64,000 bases of DNA, from positions 1 through 64,000 of the forward strand of contig CADCVE010000094.1 in assembly GCA_902806065.1 (NCBI GenBank), in the 5' to 3' direction. The notes below the pieces were generated by a model. That model was given only the letters and a program-made list of their open reading frames with translations. It ran no database searches and was not told the origin of the DNA. This document shows, piece by piece, positions 44,322 to 53,355 of this stretch (its first letter is position 1; every line of letters begins with the position of its first letter). A program made the translations under genes and the position numbers. This DNA is from an uncultured Rubrobacteraceae bacterium (lineage in GTDB: Bacteria > Actinomycetota > Rubrobacteria > Rubrobacterales > Rubrobacteraceae).

Positions 44322-45167
44322 ATGGCAGGACGACTGCGGCTCCCAACCAGTAGTCCGCGCGACGAAGCGCGGATGAGTCTTATAGAGCACCTCGAAGAGC
44401 TCCGTTCCAGAATCTTCAGGGTAGGTATCGCGTTCGTTGTTGTCGCCATCGCCGCCGGGTTCTTCGTAGAAGACATCTTCGAGTGGCTGCTCGCGCCTTC
44501 GGACCTCCCGTACCTGAACTACCTCGGGCCGGCACAGGGTCTGCTCACCGACATAAAGCTAGTCCTGTTTACGGCCTTCTTGTTGACGCTACCGGTCCTG
44601 ATCTACCAGGCCTGGATGTTTGTGGCCCCGGCTGTCGGCGAGATGGGGCGAGCCAAGACTTACATACTCGTTGCCCTGTCCTCGTCGTTGTTCCTGGCGG
44701 GAGTAGCTTTTGGTTACTATGTAGTCCTCCCCATAGGCTTGCAGTTCCTACTCGGCTACGCCCCCGAGCGCTACAACGAAGTAATAACAGCGGATTCTTA
44801 CCTGCCGTTCGTGACACGTTTCCTCCTAGCCTTCGGCATCGTCTTCGAGCTACCGGCGGCGACCCTCGTCGGCGCGTGGATGGGGCTCATCACCGCGCCG
44901 GTTCTCAGGCGGTACCGCAAGCACGCTCTCGTCGTGAACGCCGTCCTCGCCGCCGCTCTGACACCCGGACAGGACCCGTTCAGCATGATCCTCATGGCGG
45001 TACCGATGATTCTCATGTACGAGGTCAGCATCTTCATCGCCCGCTTCGTCAATCCGGTCATACCGCACGAGGAGGCTCTGGAGGCTTCGCCGCTCTCAGA
45101 CCGCCTGCCCGAACCCGACGAGAACGACGATGAAGACTCCGGCGACAGGGTCGATAGAGACCTCTAG
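44322..45167 (+). CDS. tatC: Twin-arginine translocase subunit TatC
   Basis: The 281-residue membrane protein has six helices and the TatC signatures MSLIEHLEELRSRIF, the P-loop region LPVLIYQAWMFVAPAV and FVTRFLLAFGIVFELP. TatC recognises the twin-arginine signal. The C terminus is acidic. It follows tatA by 14 bases. No TatB is distinguished, as in many actinobacteria and firmicutes. The 243 bases to the next gene hold nothing recognisable. Confidence 0.94.
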   Translation: MAGRLRLPTSSPRDEARMSLIEHLEELRSRIFRVGIAFVVVAIAAGFFVEDIFEWLLAPSDLPYLNYLGPAQGLLTDIKLVLFTAFLLTLPVLIYQAWMFVAPAVGEMGRAKTYILVALSSSLFLAGVAFGYYVVLPIGLQFLLGYAPERYNEVITADSYLPFVTRFLLAFGIVFELPAATLVGAWMGLITAPVLRRYRKHALVVNAVLAAALTPGQDPFSMILMAVPMILMYEVSIFIARFVNPVIPHEEALEASPLSDRLPEPDENDDEDSGDRVDRDL

Positions 45168-45410
45168 CTGGTCCTCCGCGAGGCGCGCCTCGAAGCGCTG
45201 CATGGATCGTCCGAAAGGTTCTCGGTGAAGCCTCTTATAAACGAGTGTTTAACGATCCTGCTCGGCCGCGATGTTGTGTAACTCCATCCCCTAAAACTGG
45301 ACCATCGATGGCGGTGACGCTGGAAGTCTCGACCCCGAGGAGATGGCGTTCGCACCTCTTTCAGGCCAAAAGCCCCTCGCGGGCACCTCCGGGAGCCGGA
45401 GAAATTTTTT

Positions 45411-46343
45411 ATGTTGCATGCGTGTTTCATGGCGCCTTTTGTGATAGAACCCTGCGTCATGGCAGCAGGTAGTTCAGTAGGGTTCCCGGCGGCCTATCTC
45501 CGGCTGCTCCGGCCGAAGCAGTGGACGAAGAATGGTTTCGTTCTGGCCGGGGTGGTGTTCTCGGGGGAGGTTTTGCAGGCGGAGAGTGTGGTGGCCGCGC
45601 TCCTGGCGTTCGCTGCCTTCTGCGCGCTCTCGGGGTCGGTATACGCGGCCAACGACATCCTGGATGTTGAGGAGGACCGCAAGCACCCGACCAAGCGTCT
45701 GAGACCCGTAGCGAGCGGGGAGATACCGGTGAGTATCGCGATCGTCTATGCGGCCTTTCTCGGCCTCTTCGGGTTGGCGATTGCCTTCTCGATAAACTTC
45801 GAGGTAGGTCTGGTGGGCCTGGCTTATATGGGTTTGCAGGCGCTCTACACTCCGGTTCTCAAGCACGTTGCCCTGCTCGACGTAATGAGCATCTCCGCGG
45901 GGTTCGTGTTGCGGGCGCTCGCTGGAGTGGCGGCGGTTGGGGAGCCGATCTCGCCGTGGCTCGTTATCTGTACAGGTTTGTTGACGCTGTTTCTGGGTTT
46001 CTCCAAGCGGCGCTACGAGCTGTTCGATTTGGGGGAGAGTGCCCAGGCGTATCGTAGGAACCTCAAGGATTACTCCGTGGAGATGCTCGACCAGATGATG
46101 ATGATCATGGTGGCAGCCACGATTATCGCTTACACGATGTACACGTTTACTTTCGCCTTTCACCTCCGCGCTTATATGATGATGAGCGTACCGTTCGTGG
46201 TCTACGGGGTCTTGCGGTACCTTCTCCTCGTTCATCGCGATGGCGGAGGCGACCCGGACACCCTGCTGCTTCGGGACCGCCCGTTGCAGATCAGCCTTTT
46301 GCTCTTCCTCGCCGTAGTCATGGCGGTTATCTATTTCTTCTGA
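45411..46343 (+). CDS. UbiA-family decaprenyl-phosphate phosphoribosyltransferase-like protein
   Basis: The 310-residue protein has about eight membrane helices. YLRLLRPKQWTKNGFVLAGVVFSG and NDILDVEEDRKHPTKRLRPVASGEIP are typical of the DPPR-synthase branch of UbiA, which moves phosphoribose onto polyprenyl phosphate for cell-wall arabinose. The residues up to about 17 may be too long: ATG 45459 is also in frame and gives MAAGSSVGFP. ATG 45411 has GGAG nine bases ahead. It is followed by a flippase-like gene. Confidence 0.85.
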   Translation: MLHACFMAPFVIEPCVMAAGSSVGFPAAYLRLLRPKQWTKNGFVLAGVVFSGEVLQAESVVAALLAFAAFCALSGSVYAANDILDVEEDRKHPTKRLRPVASGEIPVSIAIVYAAFLGLFGLAIAFSINFEVGLVGLAYMGLQALYTPVLKHVALLDVMSISAGFVLRALAGVAAVGEPISPWLVICTGLLTLFLGFSKRRYELFDLGESAQAYRRNLKDYSVEMLDQMMMIMVAATIIAYTMYTFTFAFHLRAYMMMSVPFVVYGVLRYLLLVHRDGGGDPDTLLLRDRPLQISLLLFLAVVMAVIYFF

Positions 46344-46355
46344 GAGACTGCCCGC

Positions 46356-47366
46356 GTGGAACGCATAAAGAGAAACCTCGTTCTTGCCCTGGGGCTCGGC
46401 GTCGCCGTGTATCTGGCGCTCGCGGTTGCGAGTGGGTTCGGGGATCTACGGGACGCTCTGGGCGACTTCCGCTGGTCGCTCGTGCCGCTGATCTTCGGCC
46501 TCGTCACCCTCTCGTACGTGGTGCGCTATGCCCGGTGGTCTTATTATTTGCGCCTCCTCGGGGTGCGGATGCCCTTCGTACAGGATGTCGTCATCTTCGT
46601 GGCGGGGCTCTCGATGACGATCTCGCCGGGCAAGCTCGGGGAGGTCCTGAAAAGTGTATTTATTCGGCAGGTAAACGGCGCTCCGGTGGCCCGCACCGCC
46701 TCCGCGGTCGTCGCGGAGCGTGCGACAGACGGAACCGGTATGGTTGCGTGGGGGTTGATCGGTGCCTTAGCCTTTAGCTTTGGTCCGAGTAGTCTTCTTC
46801 TGTTCCTGGGAGCAACGGCGGCCGGCATTATCGTCCTCCGCTCCAGACGTCTCTCTCTCCTCGCCGAAAGAATATTGCTGAAGGTCCCCCTCTTGCATCG
46901 CCTGGCGCCGCACGTCCGGGACTTTCACGGGGCCTCGAACCAGTTGCTGGCGCCGGGTGCGCTCCTCATCGGGACCGCTATCTCGTTCTGTTCGTGGGGG
47001 TTGGAGATCCTGGCCGTGTATTTATGCGCCGTGGGGATAGGAGTCGAGACACCCTTCCTCGTGGTTGTCTTCATCTTCGTGCTTGGCTCGCTCGGCGGCG
47101 CCCTAACCATGCTGCCGGGTGGCATAGGCGCGGCTGAGGCGGGGATGTTCGGGTTGTTCACCGCCTTGGCCGGGCTACCGGCCGGGCTCGCCGCGGCCCT
47201 GACGTTCATCATACGGCTCTCTACCCTGTGGTTCGCTACTCTCCTCGGCGTCGTTGGCCTCTTTGCCGTGCAACGCGTGATCGGCGAACCTGCGGTAGAG
47301 GCAGCGGATGCCAAAGTGCATGATGCTGAGGCGCGGGACCGTAAAGAGCCCCGAGGCGTAGTATGA
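46356..47366 (+). CDS. Lysylphosphatidylglycerol-synthase-TM / flippase-like membrane protein (UPF0104)
   Basis: The 336-residue protein has eight or more helices and the family features FRWSLVPLIFGLVTLSYVVRYARWSYYLRLLG, GLSMTISPGKLGEVLKS and TMLPGGIGAAEAGMFGL. Members of this family are thought to move lipid-linked molecules across the membrane. Placement 13 bases after the DPPR-synthase-like gene suggests it may export the lipid-linked sugar made there; inferred. GTG start. Confidence 0.82.
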   Translation: MERIKRNLVLALGLGVAVYLALAVASGFGDLRDALGDFRWSLVPLIFGLVTLSYVVRYARWSYYLRLLGVRMPFVQDVVIFVAGLSMTISPGKLGEVLKSVFIRQVNGAPVARTASAVVAERATDGTGMVAWGLIGALAFSFGPSSLLLFLGATAAGIIVLRSRRLSLLAERILLKVPLLHRLAPHVRDFHGASNQLLAPGALLIGTAISFCSWGLEILAVYLCAVGIGVETPFLVVVFIFVLGSLGGALTMLPGGIGAAEAGMFGLFTALAGLPAGLAAALTFIIRLSTLWFATLLGVVGLFAVQRVIGEPAVEAADAKVHDAEARDRKEPRGVV

Positions 47367-47439
47367 GTGGTGGCAAGTACTCACCAGGGCTTGTGGCTCG
47401 TGAAGCGGTTCTTGACCGTGTGTTATAAACGATAGCAAT

Positions 47440-49758
47440 ATGCGAATAATAATCTCCGAAAAAGCCAACGCAGCAAAGAAGATAGCCCAGTTCCTCGCCG
47501 AAGGGCCGGTCCGGGAGGGCAAGCACCGCTCGGTCCCGCACCACACCTTCACCTGGCGAGGTGAGGAGTGCGTCTCGGTGGGTCTCAAGGGTCACGTCCT
47601 CAACCTCGAGTATCCGGAGGAGTACTCCAACTGGCAGAAGGTTGAGCCGTCTGCCCTCATAGACGCGGAGATCCGGAAGTCCGTCTCCGAGAAGGGTGTG
47701 GCCGAGGCGGTACGCGCTCTGTCTAAAAAGGCTGACGCGATTATTATCGCCACTGACTTCGACCGGGAGGGCGAGTTGATCGGGGTCGAGGCCCTTAGCC
47801 TCGCCTTCGAGGCCAACCCGGGGCTCATGGATCACGTCCAGCGGTCACGCTTCTCCGCGCTTACCAAGGGCGAGGTGACGCGTGCCTTCGATGAGCTCGT
47901 GGAGGTCAGCACGGAGCTTGCGGCTGCTGGCGAGGCGCGGCAGGATATAGACTTGATCTGGGGCGCGACCCTTACCCGTTGGGTCTCCCGCGCCACGAAG
48001 CGCTACGGGAGCGCGTTCCTCTCCGTTGGCCGCGTCCAGAGCCCGACCCTGGTCCTCATCGCCGAGCGCGAGCGTGAACGCCGCGCCTTCATCGCCGAGC
48101 CGTACTGGGAGATAGAGGCGTCGCTGCGCAACGGTGAGGCGTTCACCGCTCGCCACGCCACGGCACGCTTCTGGGAAGAGGCAGCGGCAAGGTCGGCTCA
48201 CGAGAACCTGACGGATGTGGCGCGCGTCACGGAGGTAAAGGAGAAGTCGGCAACGCGGCCGGCCCCGATACCGTTCAACACTACCGGTTTCCTCTCGGCG
48301 GCGGCAAACATTGGCATCAGCCCTTCACGGGCGGCGCGTCTCGCCGAAGACCTGTACACCGATGGTTACCTCTCCTACCCGCGTACCGACAACACTGTTT
48401 ACCCGGTCTCCCTGGACCTGCGCGAGGTTCTGGGGGAGCTAAAGAGGGTCGAGGGCGTGGGGCCATACGCGGAGAAGCTACTTTCGAGTGAAAAACTCTC
48501 GCCGACGCGCGGTAAGAAAGAGACGACGGACCACCCGCCGATCTATCCAACCGGTTACGCCTCCAAGAACGCTCTCAGGGATGACCAGTGGAAGATCTAC
48601 CAACTCGTCGTGAGACGTTTTCTGGCGACCCTGAGCGCGCCCGCGAAGACGCTGCGGACCACGGTACGCCTGGAGTCTGGCGGGGAGCCGCTCGTCTCGG
48701 GTGGTACGGTCGTAACGCAGGAGGGCTGGCTTGCGGTCTATCCCTACGGCAGGCGGCCGGACGAGGAGATACCTTCGCTCTCCGAGGGGCAGGAGGTCCA
48801 GGTAACGGGGACCGAGCTGCTCTCCAAGGAGACCCAGCCGCCGGGACGGTACGGGCAGGGACGTTTGCTCCGCCTCATGGAGGAGCTTGGGCTTGGTACG
48901 AAGGCGACGCGTCCGTCCATCATCCAGAACCTCTACGACCGGGGTTACGTACATGATGACCCTCTCGTACCGACCGAGACCGGCATCGCGGTGGCCTATG
49001 CTCTCAAGGACTTCGCCTCGGAGATAGCGACCCACGAGATGACCGCCGAGCTCGAGAGGAGCATGGATCAAATCTCCGAGGGTAGTATCTCCAAGGACAC
49101 CGTCGTAGATGAGTCACGCGACGTCCTGCGGCGGGTCTACGAGCATCTGGAGAGCTCCGAAGAGCAGTTCGCGGATATTGTCTGGGATGGCATTCGGGGG
49201 GACTCCATACTCGGGCCTTGCAAAAAGTGCGGCGAGAACCTCACCATCCGCAAGGCAAAAAAGAGCGGCAAGCGGTTCGCGGGTTGCTCGGGATACCCCG
49301 ACTGCGACCAGACCTACTCGCTGCCGCCTCGCGGCGAGATCGTGTCCCTCGGGACGCTCTGCGAGGAGTGTGGCTCCCCAGAGGTAAAGGTTCTCGGAGG
49401 CCGGCGCCCCTGGATCACCTGCATAGACTTGCAATGCCCGAAGCAGCAGGAGAAGCGTAAGGTCGCAGCCGAGGCGAAGGCCGCCAAAGCAGAGGCCGCG
49501 GAGGCAGCAAAAGCCGCGAAGGCAGCGAGTAACGGAGACGAGGAGGGGGGGGAGGGCGTATCCAAGACGCAAAAAAAGACGACCGCGAAGCCCGCGTCAA
49601 AGACCAGGAAACCAGCTGGCACCAGGGCGAGAGCCAAGACGAGCACCACGGCCAAGGCAAACGGCAAGACGAGCACAAGGGCCAACACCAAGGCCAACGG
49701 CAAGACAAAGGCCGTGGAGGAGGCTGGCACGCAGGAGTTGGAGAAGTCCACCACGTAG
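47440..49758 (+). CDS. topA: DNA topoisomerase I, archaeal-type IA, with basic repeat tail
   Basis: The 772-residue enzyme relaxes negative supercoils. The Toprim domain starts MRIIISEKANAAKKIA and has ATDFDREGELIG; the catalytic tyrosine lies in YLSYPRTDN near residue 310. SPSRAARLAEDLY and LGLGTKATRP also fit. Two zinc-ribbon segments near residues 590-660 (CKKCGENL with CSGYPDC, and CEECGSPE with CIDLQC) follow, then an alanine/lysine-rich tail (residues about 670-770) with KANGKT repeats. The short TOPRIM-first sequence is closer to archaeal enzymes than to the usual bacterial TopA. The tail probably binds DNA. Confidence 0.93.
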   Translation: MRIIISEKANAAKKIAQFLAEGPVREGKHRSVPHHTFTWRGEECVSVGLKGHVLNLEYPEEYSNWQKVEPSALIDAEIRKSVSEKGVAEAVRALSKKADAIIIATDFDREGELIGVEALSLAFEANPGLMDHVQRSRFSALTKGEVTRAFDELVEVSTELAAAGEARQDIDLIWGATLTRWVSRATKRYGSAFLSVGRVQSPTLVLIAERERERRAFIAEPYWEIEASLRNGEAFTARHATARFWEEAAARSAHENLTDVARVTEVKEKSATRPAPIPFNTTGFLSAAANIGISPSRAARLAEDLYTDGYLSYPRTDNTVYPVSLDLREVLGELKRVEGVGPYAEKLLSSEKLSPTRGKKETTDHPPIYPTGYASKNALRDDQWKIYQLVVRRFLATLSAPAKTLRTTVRLESGGEPLVSGGTVVTQEGWLAVYPYGRRPDEEIPSLSEGQEVQVTGTELLSKETQPPGRYGQGRLLRLMEELGLGTKATRPSIIQNLYDRGYVHDDPLVPTETGIAVAYALKDFASEIATHEMTAELERSMDQISEGSISKDTVVDESRDVLRRVYEHLESSEEQFADIVWDGIRGDSILGPCKKCGENLTIRKAKKSGKRFAGCSGYPDCDQTYSLPPRGEIVSLGTLCEECGSPEVKVLGGRRPWITCIDLQCPKQQEKRKVAAEAKAAKAEAAEAAKAAKAASNGDEEGGEGVSKTQKKTTAKPASKTRKPAGTRARAKTSTTAKANGKTSTRANTKANGKTKAVEEAGTQELEKSTT

Positions 49759-49926
49759 AGGAGCGGTTGGGTTCTCTCGTACTAGAGGAAGACTCCAGGG
49801 CCGTCGAACCTTCGCCGCTCATCCGGGTTGGCGGGCATCTCCTGGTGTGGACGATAGCTGTCGTGGTGTGTTACTCTGCCGCGCTATAGTTGAGAGATAC
49901 GAAAAATTCTTAGAAAGAAAGCTAGT

Positions 49927-50685
49927 TTGGCTCCCGTAATAGGCGTAACTGCAACCTTGAAGCAAGACCTGGACTCTGTAGCAACGCGGCCTCTGGGCTC
50001 GTTTGTGCGGGCGGACCTGGACTATGTGTCCGGCGTGGCTCAAGCCGGTGGGGTACCGGTAGTGCTGCCGCCGATCGCTGACGTGGCCGAGGAGGTGGCG
50101 GGTAGCATAGACGGGCTCTTGCTGTGCGGGGGCAGCGACCTCGACCCGGGCTACTATGATGAGGAGCCTCTCCCCGAGCTCGACGTTACTCTCCCCGAGC
50201 GGGACGCCTTTGAGATGGCTCTTATAGGGTATGCGCTAGAGCGAGGGATACCGGTGTTCGGGATCTGCCGGGGTTTGCAAATCTTGAACGTAGCTCTGGG
50301 TGGGACGCTCTATCAGGACCTCCCGAGTCAGCTTGGGAACGGGTCCATTGCGCATCGCCAGCAGATGCCCAAGTGGCAGTGGACGCACGAGGTCGAGGTA
50401 AGCGGCGGGTCCAATGTCGCGAAGATTATGGAAGTCGGCGGGCTCCGCGTCAACTCTTACCATCACCAGGCGGTCAAGGACCTGGCCGACGGCCTCGTGG
50501 TCTCCGCCCGGGCCTCCGACGGGGTTGTGGAGGCCGTGGAGTCCCGCAACCTCTCCGAGCGCTGGCTGGTTGGGGTACAGTGGCATGCTGAAGCCATGCG
50601 CGACCATGGCCACGAGCACCGCAACCTCTTCGCGGCGCACGTCGCCGCCGCGGAACGGTACGCTATTCGCGAGGCTGCGGCGTAG
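49927..50685 (+). CDS. Class-I glutamine-amidotransferase-like gamma-glutamyl hydrolase (peptidase C26, PuuD-like)
   Basis: The 252-residue enzyme has the nucleophile cysteine in VFGICRGLQILNVALGG, LLCGGSDLDPGYYDEEPL, VNSYHHQAV and the histidine/glutamate pair in VGVQWHAEA. Such enzymes hydrolyse gamma-glutamyl amides such as gamma-glutamyl-GABA. TTG start. Its neighbours (topA, tmk) do not suggest a pathway. Confidence 0.87.
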   Translation: MAPVIGVTATLKQDLDSVATRPLGSFVRADLDYVSGVAQAGGVPVVLPPIADVAEEVAGSIDGLLLCGGSDLDPGYYDEEPLPELDVTLPERDAFEMALIGYALERGIPVFGICRGLQILNVALGGTLYQDLPSQLGNGSIAHRQQMPKWQWTHEVEVSGGSNVAKIMEVGGLRVNSYHHQAVKDLADGLVVSARASDGVVEAVESRNLSERWLVGVQWHAEAMRDHGHEHRNLFAAHVAAAERYAIREAAA

Positions 50686-50699
50686 ATTCTGGACGGACC

Positions 50700-51344
50700 C
50701 TGGCCACGCGTCTCTCTCGTGGCCCTTTCGTCACGGTCGAGGGGTTGGATTTCTCCGGCAAGTCCACTCTAGTGCGTAACCTCAAGACGCTTTTCTCGGA
50801 CCTCGATCCGCCTCCCTTCTTTACTCGCGAGCCGGGTGGCACGCCCGCCGCTGAGCGCATCCGGGAGGTACTACTAGATCCGGAGCTAGACATGGACCCG
50901 TGGACAGAGGCGTACCTGTATGCCGCGGCGCGGGCCGGCCTCGTGCGTGGCAGCATCCTACCCCGCTTAGAGAGTGGCCGGGTCGTGGTCTGCGAGCGCT
51001 TTCTCGACTCGAGCCTCGCCTACCAGGGTGTTGGTCGGGGTCTCGGCGTTGCCGCCGTGCGCGAGTTGAACGAACAGGCTATCGGCGACGTAGTGCCCGA
51101 CGCGACCTTTTACCTGCGGTTGTCTCCTGAAGAGCGTATCCGGAGAGCTCGCGAGTCCGGCGCTACGCTCGATCGCATCGAGAAGGCTGGCGACGACTTT
51201 ATGAAGCGCGTGGAAGAGGGATTCGAGGAACTCGCTCGCTCCGAGCCGGATCGCATAAAAGTGCTCGACGCTTCGCTGCCACCGGAGAGGCTTGCGGAGG
51301 CCATCAGAATAGAGATCCTGAGCTTGCAGGACAGCAGGCCATGA
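50700..51344 (+). CDS. tmk: Thymidylate kinase
   Basis: The enzyme phosphorylates dTMP. The P-loop is GLDFSGKSTL, with FTREPGGTPAAERIREVLLDP, CERFLDSSLAYQGVGRGLG and the lid FYLRLSPEERIRR. The only TTG in frame (50745) falls inside the P-loop strand, so the true start must be upstream: the frame reads GPFVTVEG before it. CTG at 50700 is the best available start codon, with GGACGG eight bases ahead. The start is therefore uncertain. It overlaps holB by 4 bases. Confidence 0.9.
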   Translation: MATRLSRGPFVTVEGLDFSGKSTLVRNLKTLFSDLDPPPFFTREPGGTPAAERIREVLLDPELDMDPWTEAYLYAAARAGLVRGSILPRLESGRVVVCERFLDSSLAYQGVGRGLGVAAVRELNEQAIGDVVPDATFYLRLSPEERIRRARESGATLDRIEKAGDDFMKRVEEGFEELARSEPDRIKVLDASLPPERLAEAIRIEILSLQDSRP

Positions 51345-52456
51345 AGACGTTTAGCGGCATTCTCGGGAACGAGCCGGTCTTAGGGCTGCTGGATGGCGCA
51401 CTCGTCTCCGGTGAGGTCGCCCATGCTTACCTGTTCCACGGCCCGCCCGGAGTTGGGAAGCATACTGTTGCCTACCGTTTTGGGGCTGCGTTGGTCTCTG
51501 GTGGTGACGGGGGTGCGGAGGACCGGGCCTTGCGGGGGCTACATCCCGACCTCGACGAGGTCTATCCGGAGGGCCAGTTTACGACAATCGGGCAGGTCCG
51601 GGAGGTGGTGCGCCGGGCGGCGAGCCGGCCTTTCGAGGGTGCCCGGAGGGTGTTCATCCTGCATGCCGATACCTTTAACATTCAGGCGGCCAACGCCTTG
51701 TTGAAGACGTTGGAGGAGCCGGAGGGCGAGGCGGTGTTCATTCTTCTCGCGGCGTCACGCAAGGAGGTGCTGCCGACGATCGCCTCTCGCACCCAGTTGT
51801 TGCGCTTCGACCCGGTGCCCCTGGGTGAGGTCTCGTCTTTCTTGACGCGGCGAGGACACGCGGAGGATGACGCGCGGCTCGCGGCAGCCCTCGGGCGGGG
51901 CAGCGTCGGGCTCGCGCTGCGGTACGCGGAGGAGGAAGAGTCGAGGGAGCTGCGGGAGGACGTCGTGAGAGCGGGATTCTCCTTCGATGCCTCTTTCGAG
52001 GAGCGGTACGGGGCCGGCGAGGCTATCTTCGCGCGGGCTGAGAAGGTCGGAGAGGCGCGCGAGAAGGCGTACCTGGCGAAGTTCGAGGATGCGGAAGGGG
52101 AGCCCGGCGGGACTTCCGGTGGGAGGGTGGACCGTCGGGCTAGGGAGGCGGCGAAACGATTACGTAGGGCGGCGCGGGATGGGGCGGTAGCGGAGGCTCT
52201 AGGGCTTCTGGCGCTCTTGTATAGGGACGTAGCGGTGGTGGCGGCTGGGGCGCCGGAGCTAGCGGCAAACGCGGACAGGTTGGAGGCTATGCGGGCGCGT
52301 GTCCGGGAGAGGCCGGGGGCGGATTGGGCCGGGGCTGCCCGGGGATTGGGAGAAGCGCGGGCCGAGCTGGCGTATAATGTCTCCCCGGAAGCAGTTCTGG
52401 AGGTAGCGCTATCGCGGGCCCGGCAGAAGATACTAGGGTTCTCCCCCGTCTCGTAG
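51341..52456 (+). CDS. holB: DNA polymerase III delta-prime subunit
   Basis: The 371-residue AAA+ clamp-loader subunit has a P-loop FHGPPGVGKHT (K near residue 42), the switch region RVFILHADTFNIQAANALLKTLEEP and sensor SRTQLLRF. The zinc-binding cysteines usual in clamp loaders are not seen, since the insert GGDGGAEDRALRG replaces them. It overlaps tmk at its 5' end and, by 46 bases, the proposed start of the next gene. Confidence 0.9.
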   Translation: MKTFSGILGNEPVLGLLDGALVSGEVAHAYLFHGPPGVGKHTVAYRFGAALVSGGDGGAEDRALRGLHPDLDEVYPEGQFTTIGQVREVVRRAASRPFEGARRVFILHADTFNIQAANALLKTLEEPEGEAVFILLAASRKEVLPTIASRTQLLRFDPVPLGEVSSFLTRRGHAEDDARLAAALGRGSVGLALRYAEEEESRELREDVVRAGFSFDASFEERYGAGEAIFARAEKVGEAREKAYLAKFEDAEGEPGGTSGGRVDRRAREAAKRLRRAARDGAVAEALGLLALLYRDVAVVAAGAPELAANADRLEAMRARVRERPGADWAGAARGLGEARAELAYNVSPEAVLEVALSRARQKILGFSPVS

Positions 52457-53346
52457 ACGTACGCATCCCCGGCAAGGGGGTGTCGAAGCTCTGCCATGCG
52501 CGAGATCTGGACCTCAGAGTAGGCAACAGGGTCGTCGTCGAGACCGAGGATGGTGTCTTTGTGGGCCGCGTCGCCCTGACTCCAAGACGCCGCGAACCTT
52601 ACATGCTTCCCTACGACATCTTGCGCGTCGTGGACCCGGAGGATGAGAGGGTGGAGGATGCACATCGGGAGCTCGGGCGGGGCGTCCGCAACGAGGCCCA
52701 GAAGCTCGCCCGCGACTACCAGATAAAGGGCGTCGAGTTCTTCGGCTGCGACGTTTCTCTGGACGGGTCTTATATAGAGGTGAAGTATGGGGCGGAGGGC
52801 CGGCCGAACCTGAACCGGGTTTCGGACGCTCTCGAACGCCTGTACGAGGCCAGGATCATGTTGCGACAGTACACGTTTATCGAACGCGCCTCGGACACCG
52901 GCGGATGTGATACGTGCGGGGTCCCTTTGTGTTGCGCTACGTGGAGTGGGGCGAGGAGCATGGGACCGGTAAACGTCAGGCTCGCCAAGCAACAAGGCGT
53001 CACGCCGAACGACAAGATCATGGGCTGCTGCGGTGAGGTGAAGTGTTGCATGCGCTACGAGCACGACGTCTACAAGGAGTTCAAGGAGCGCGCGCCCTAC
53101 AGGAACACTACCGTGCAACTCGAAGGCAGGGAAGGCCAGGTCGTGGATTACTCGATGGTCAAGGACTCCGTCATGGTCCAGTTCGGGAGCAAGAGGAGCG
53201 AGCGCGAGTTGATCCCCCTGGGCCGCCTCGCCCCCGAGAACCCAGGTATAGAACCGGCCGACCCCGAAGACTGGGCTACCGAGAACCCACGAGACGCAAA
53301 CGGGCAAGGTGCCGACAGGCCAGAGGTACCGGATACTGATTCGTAG
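52411..53346 (+). CDS. PSP1-domain protein, RicT/YaaT-like
   Basis: The 311-residue protein has the PSP1 core and two cysteine clusters: GGCDTCGVPLCCATW and MGCCGEVKCCMRYEH. In Bacillus, the homologue RicT joins iron-sulfur-bearing RicA/RicF in RNA maturation. An N-terminal strand (RLVDVRIPGKGV) precedes GTG 52480, so the start lies upstream. ATC at 52411, six bases after a perfect GGAGGT, is the best candidate; it is unusual. The C-terminal 40 residues are acidic and loose. tmk-holB-ricT is also the gene order in Bacillus. Confidence 0.85.
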   Translation: MAGPAEDTRVLPRLVDVRIPGKGVSKLCHARDLDLRVGNRVVVETEDGVFVGRVALTPRRREPYMLPYDILRVVDPEDERVEDAHRELGRGVRNEAQKLARDYQIKGVEFFGCDVSLDGSYIEVKYGAEGRPNLNRVSDALERLYEARIMLRQYTFIERASDTGGCDTCGVPLCCATWSGARSMGPVNVRLAKQQGVTPNDKIMGCCGEVKCCMRYEHDVYKEFKERAPYRNTTVQLEGREGQVVDYSMVKDSVMVQFGSKRSERELIPLGRLAPENPGIEPADPEDWATENPRDANGQGADRPEVPDTDS

Positions 53347-53355
53347 GCGCTGTTC

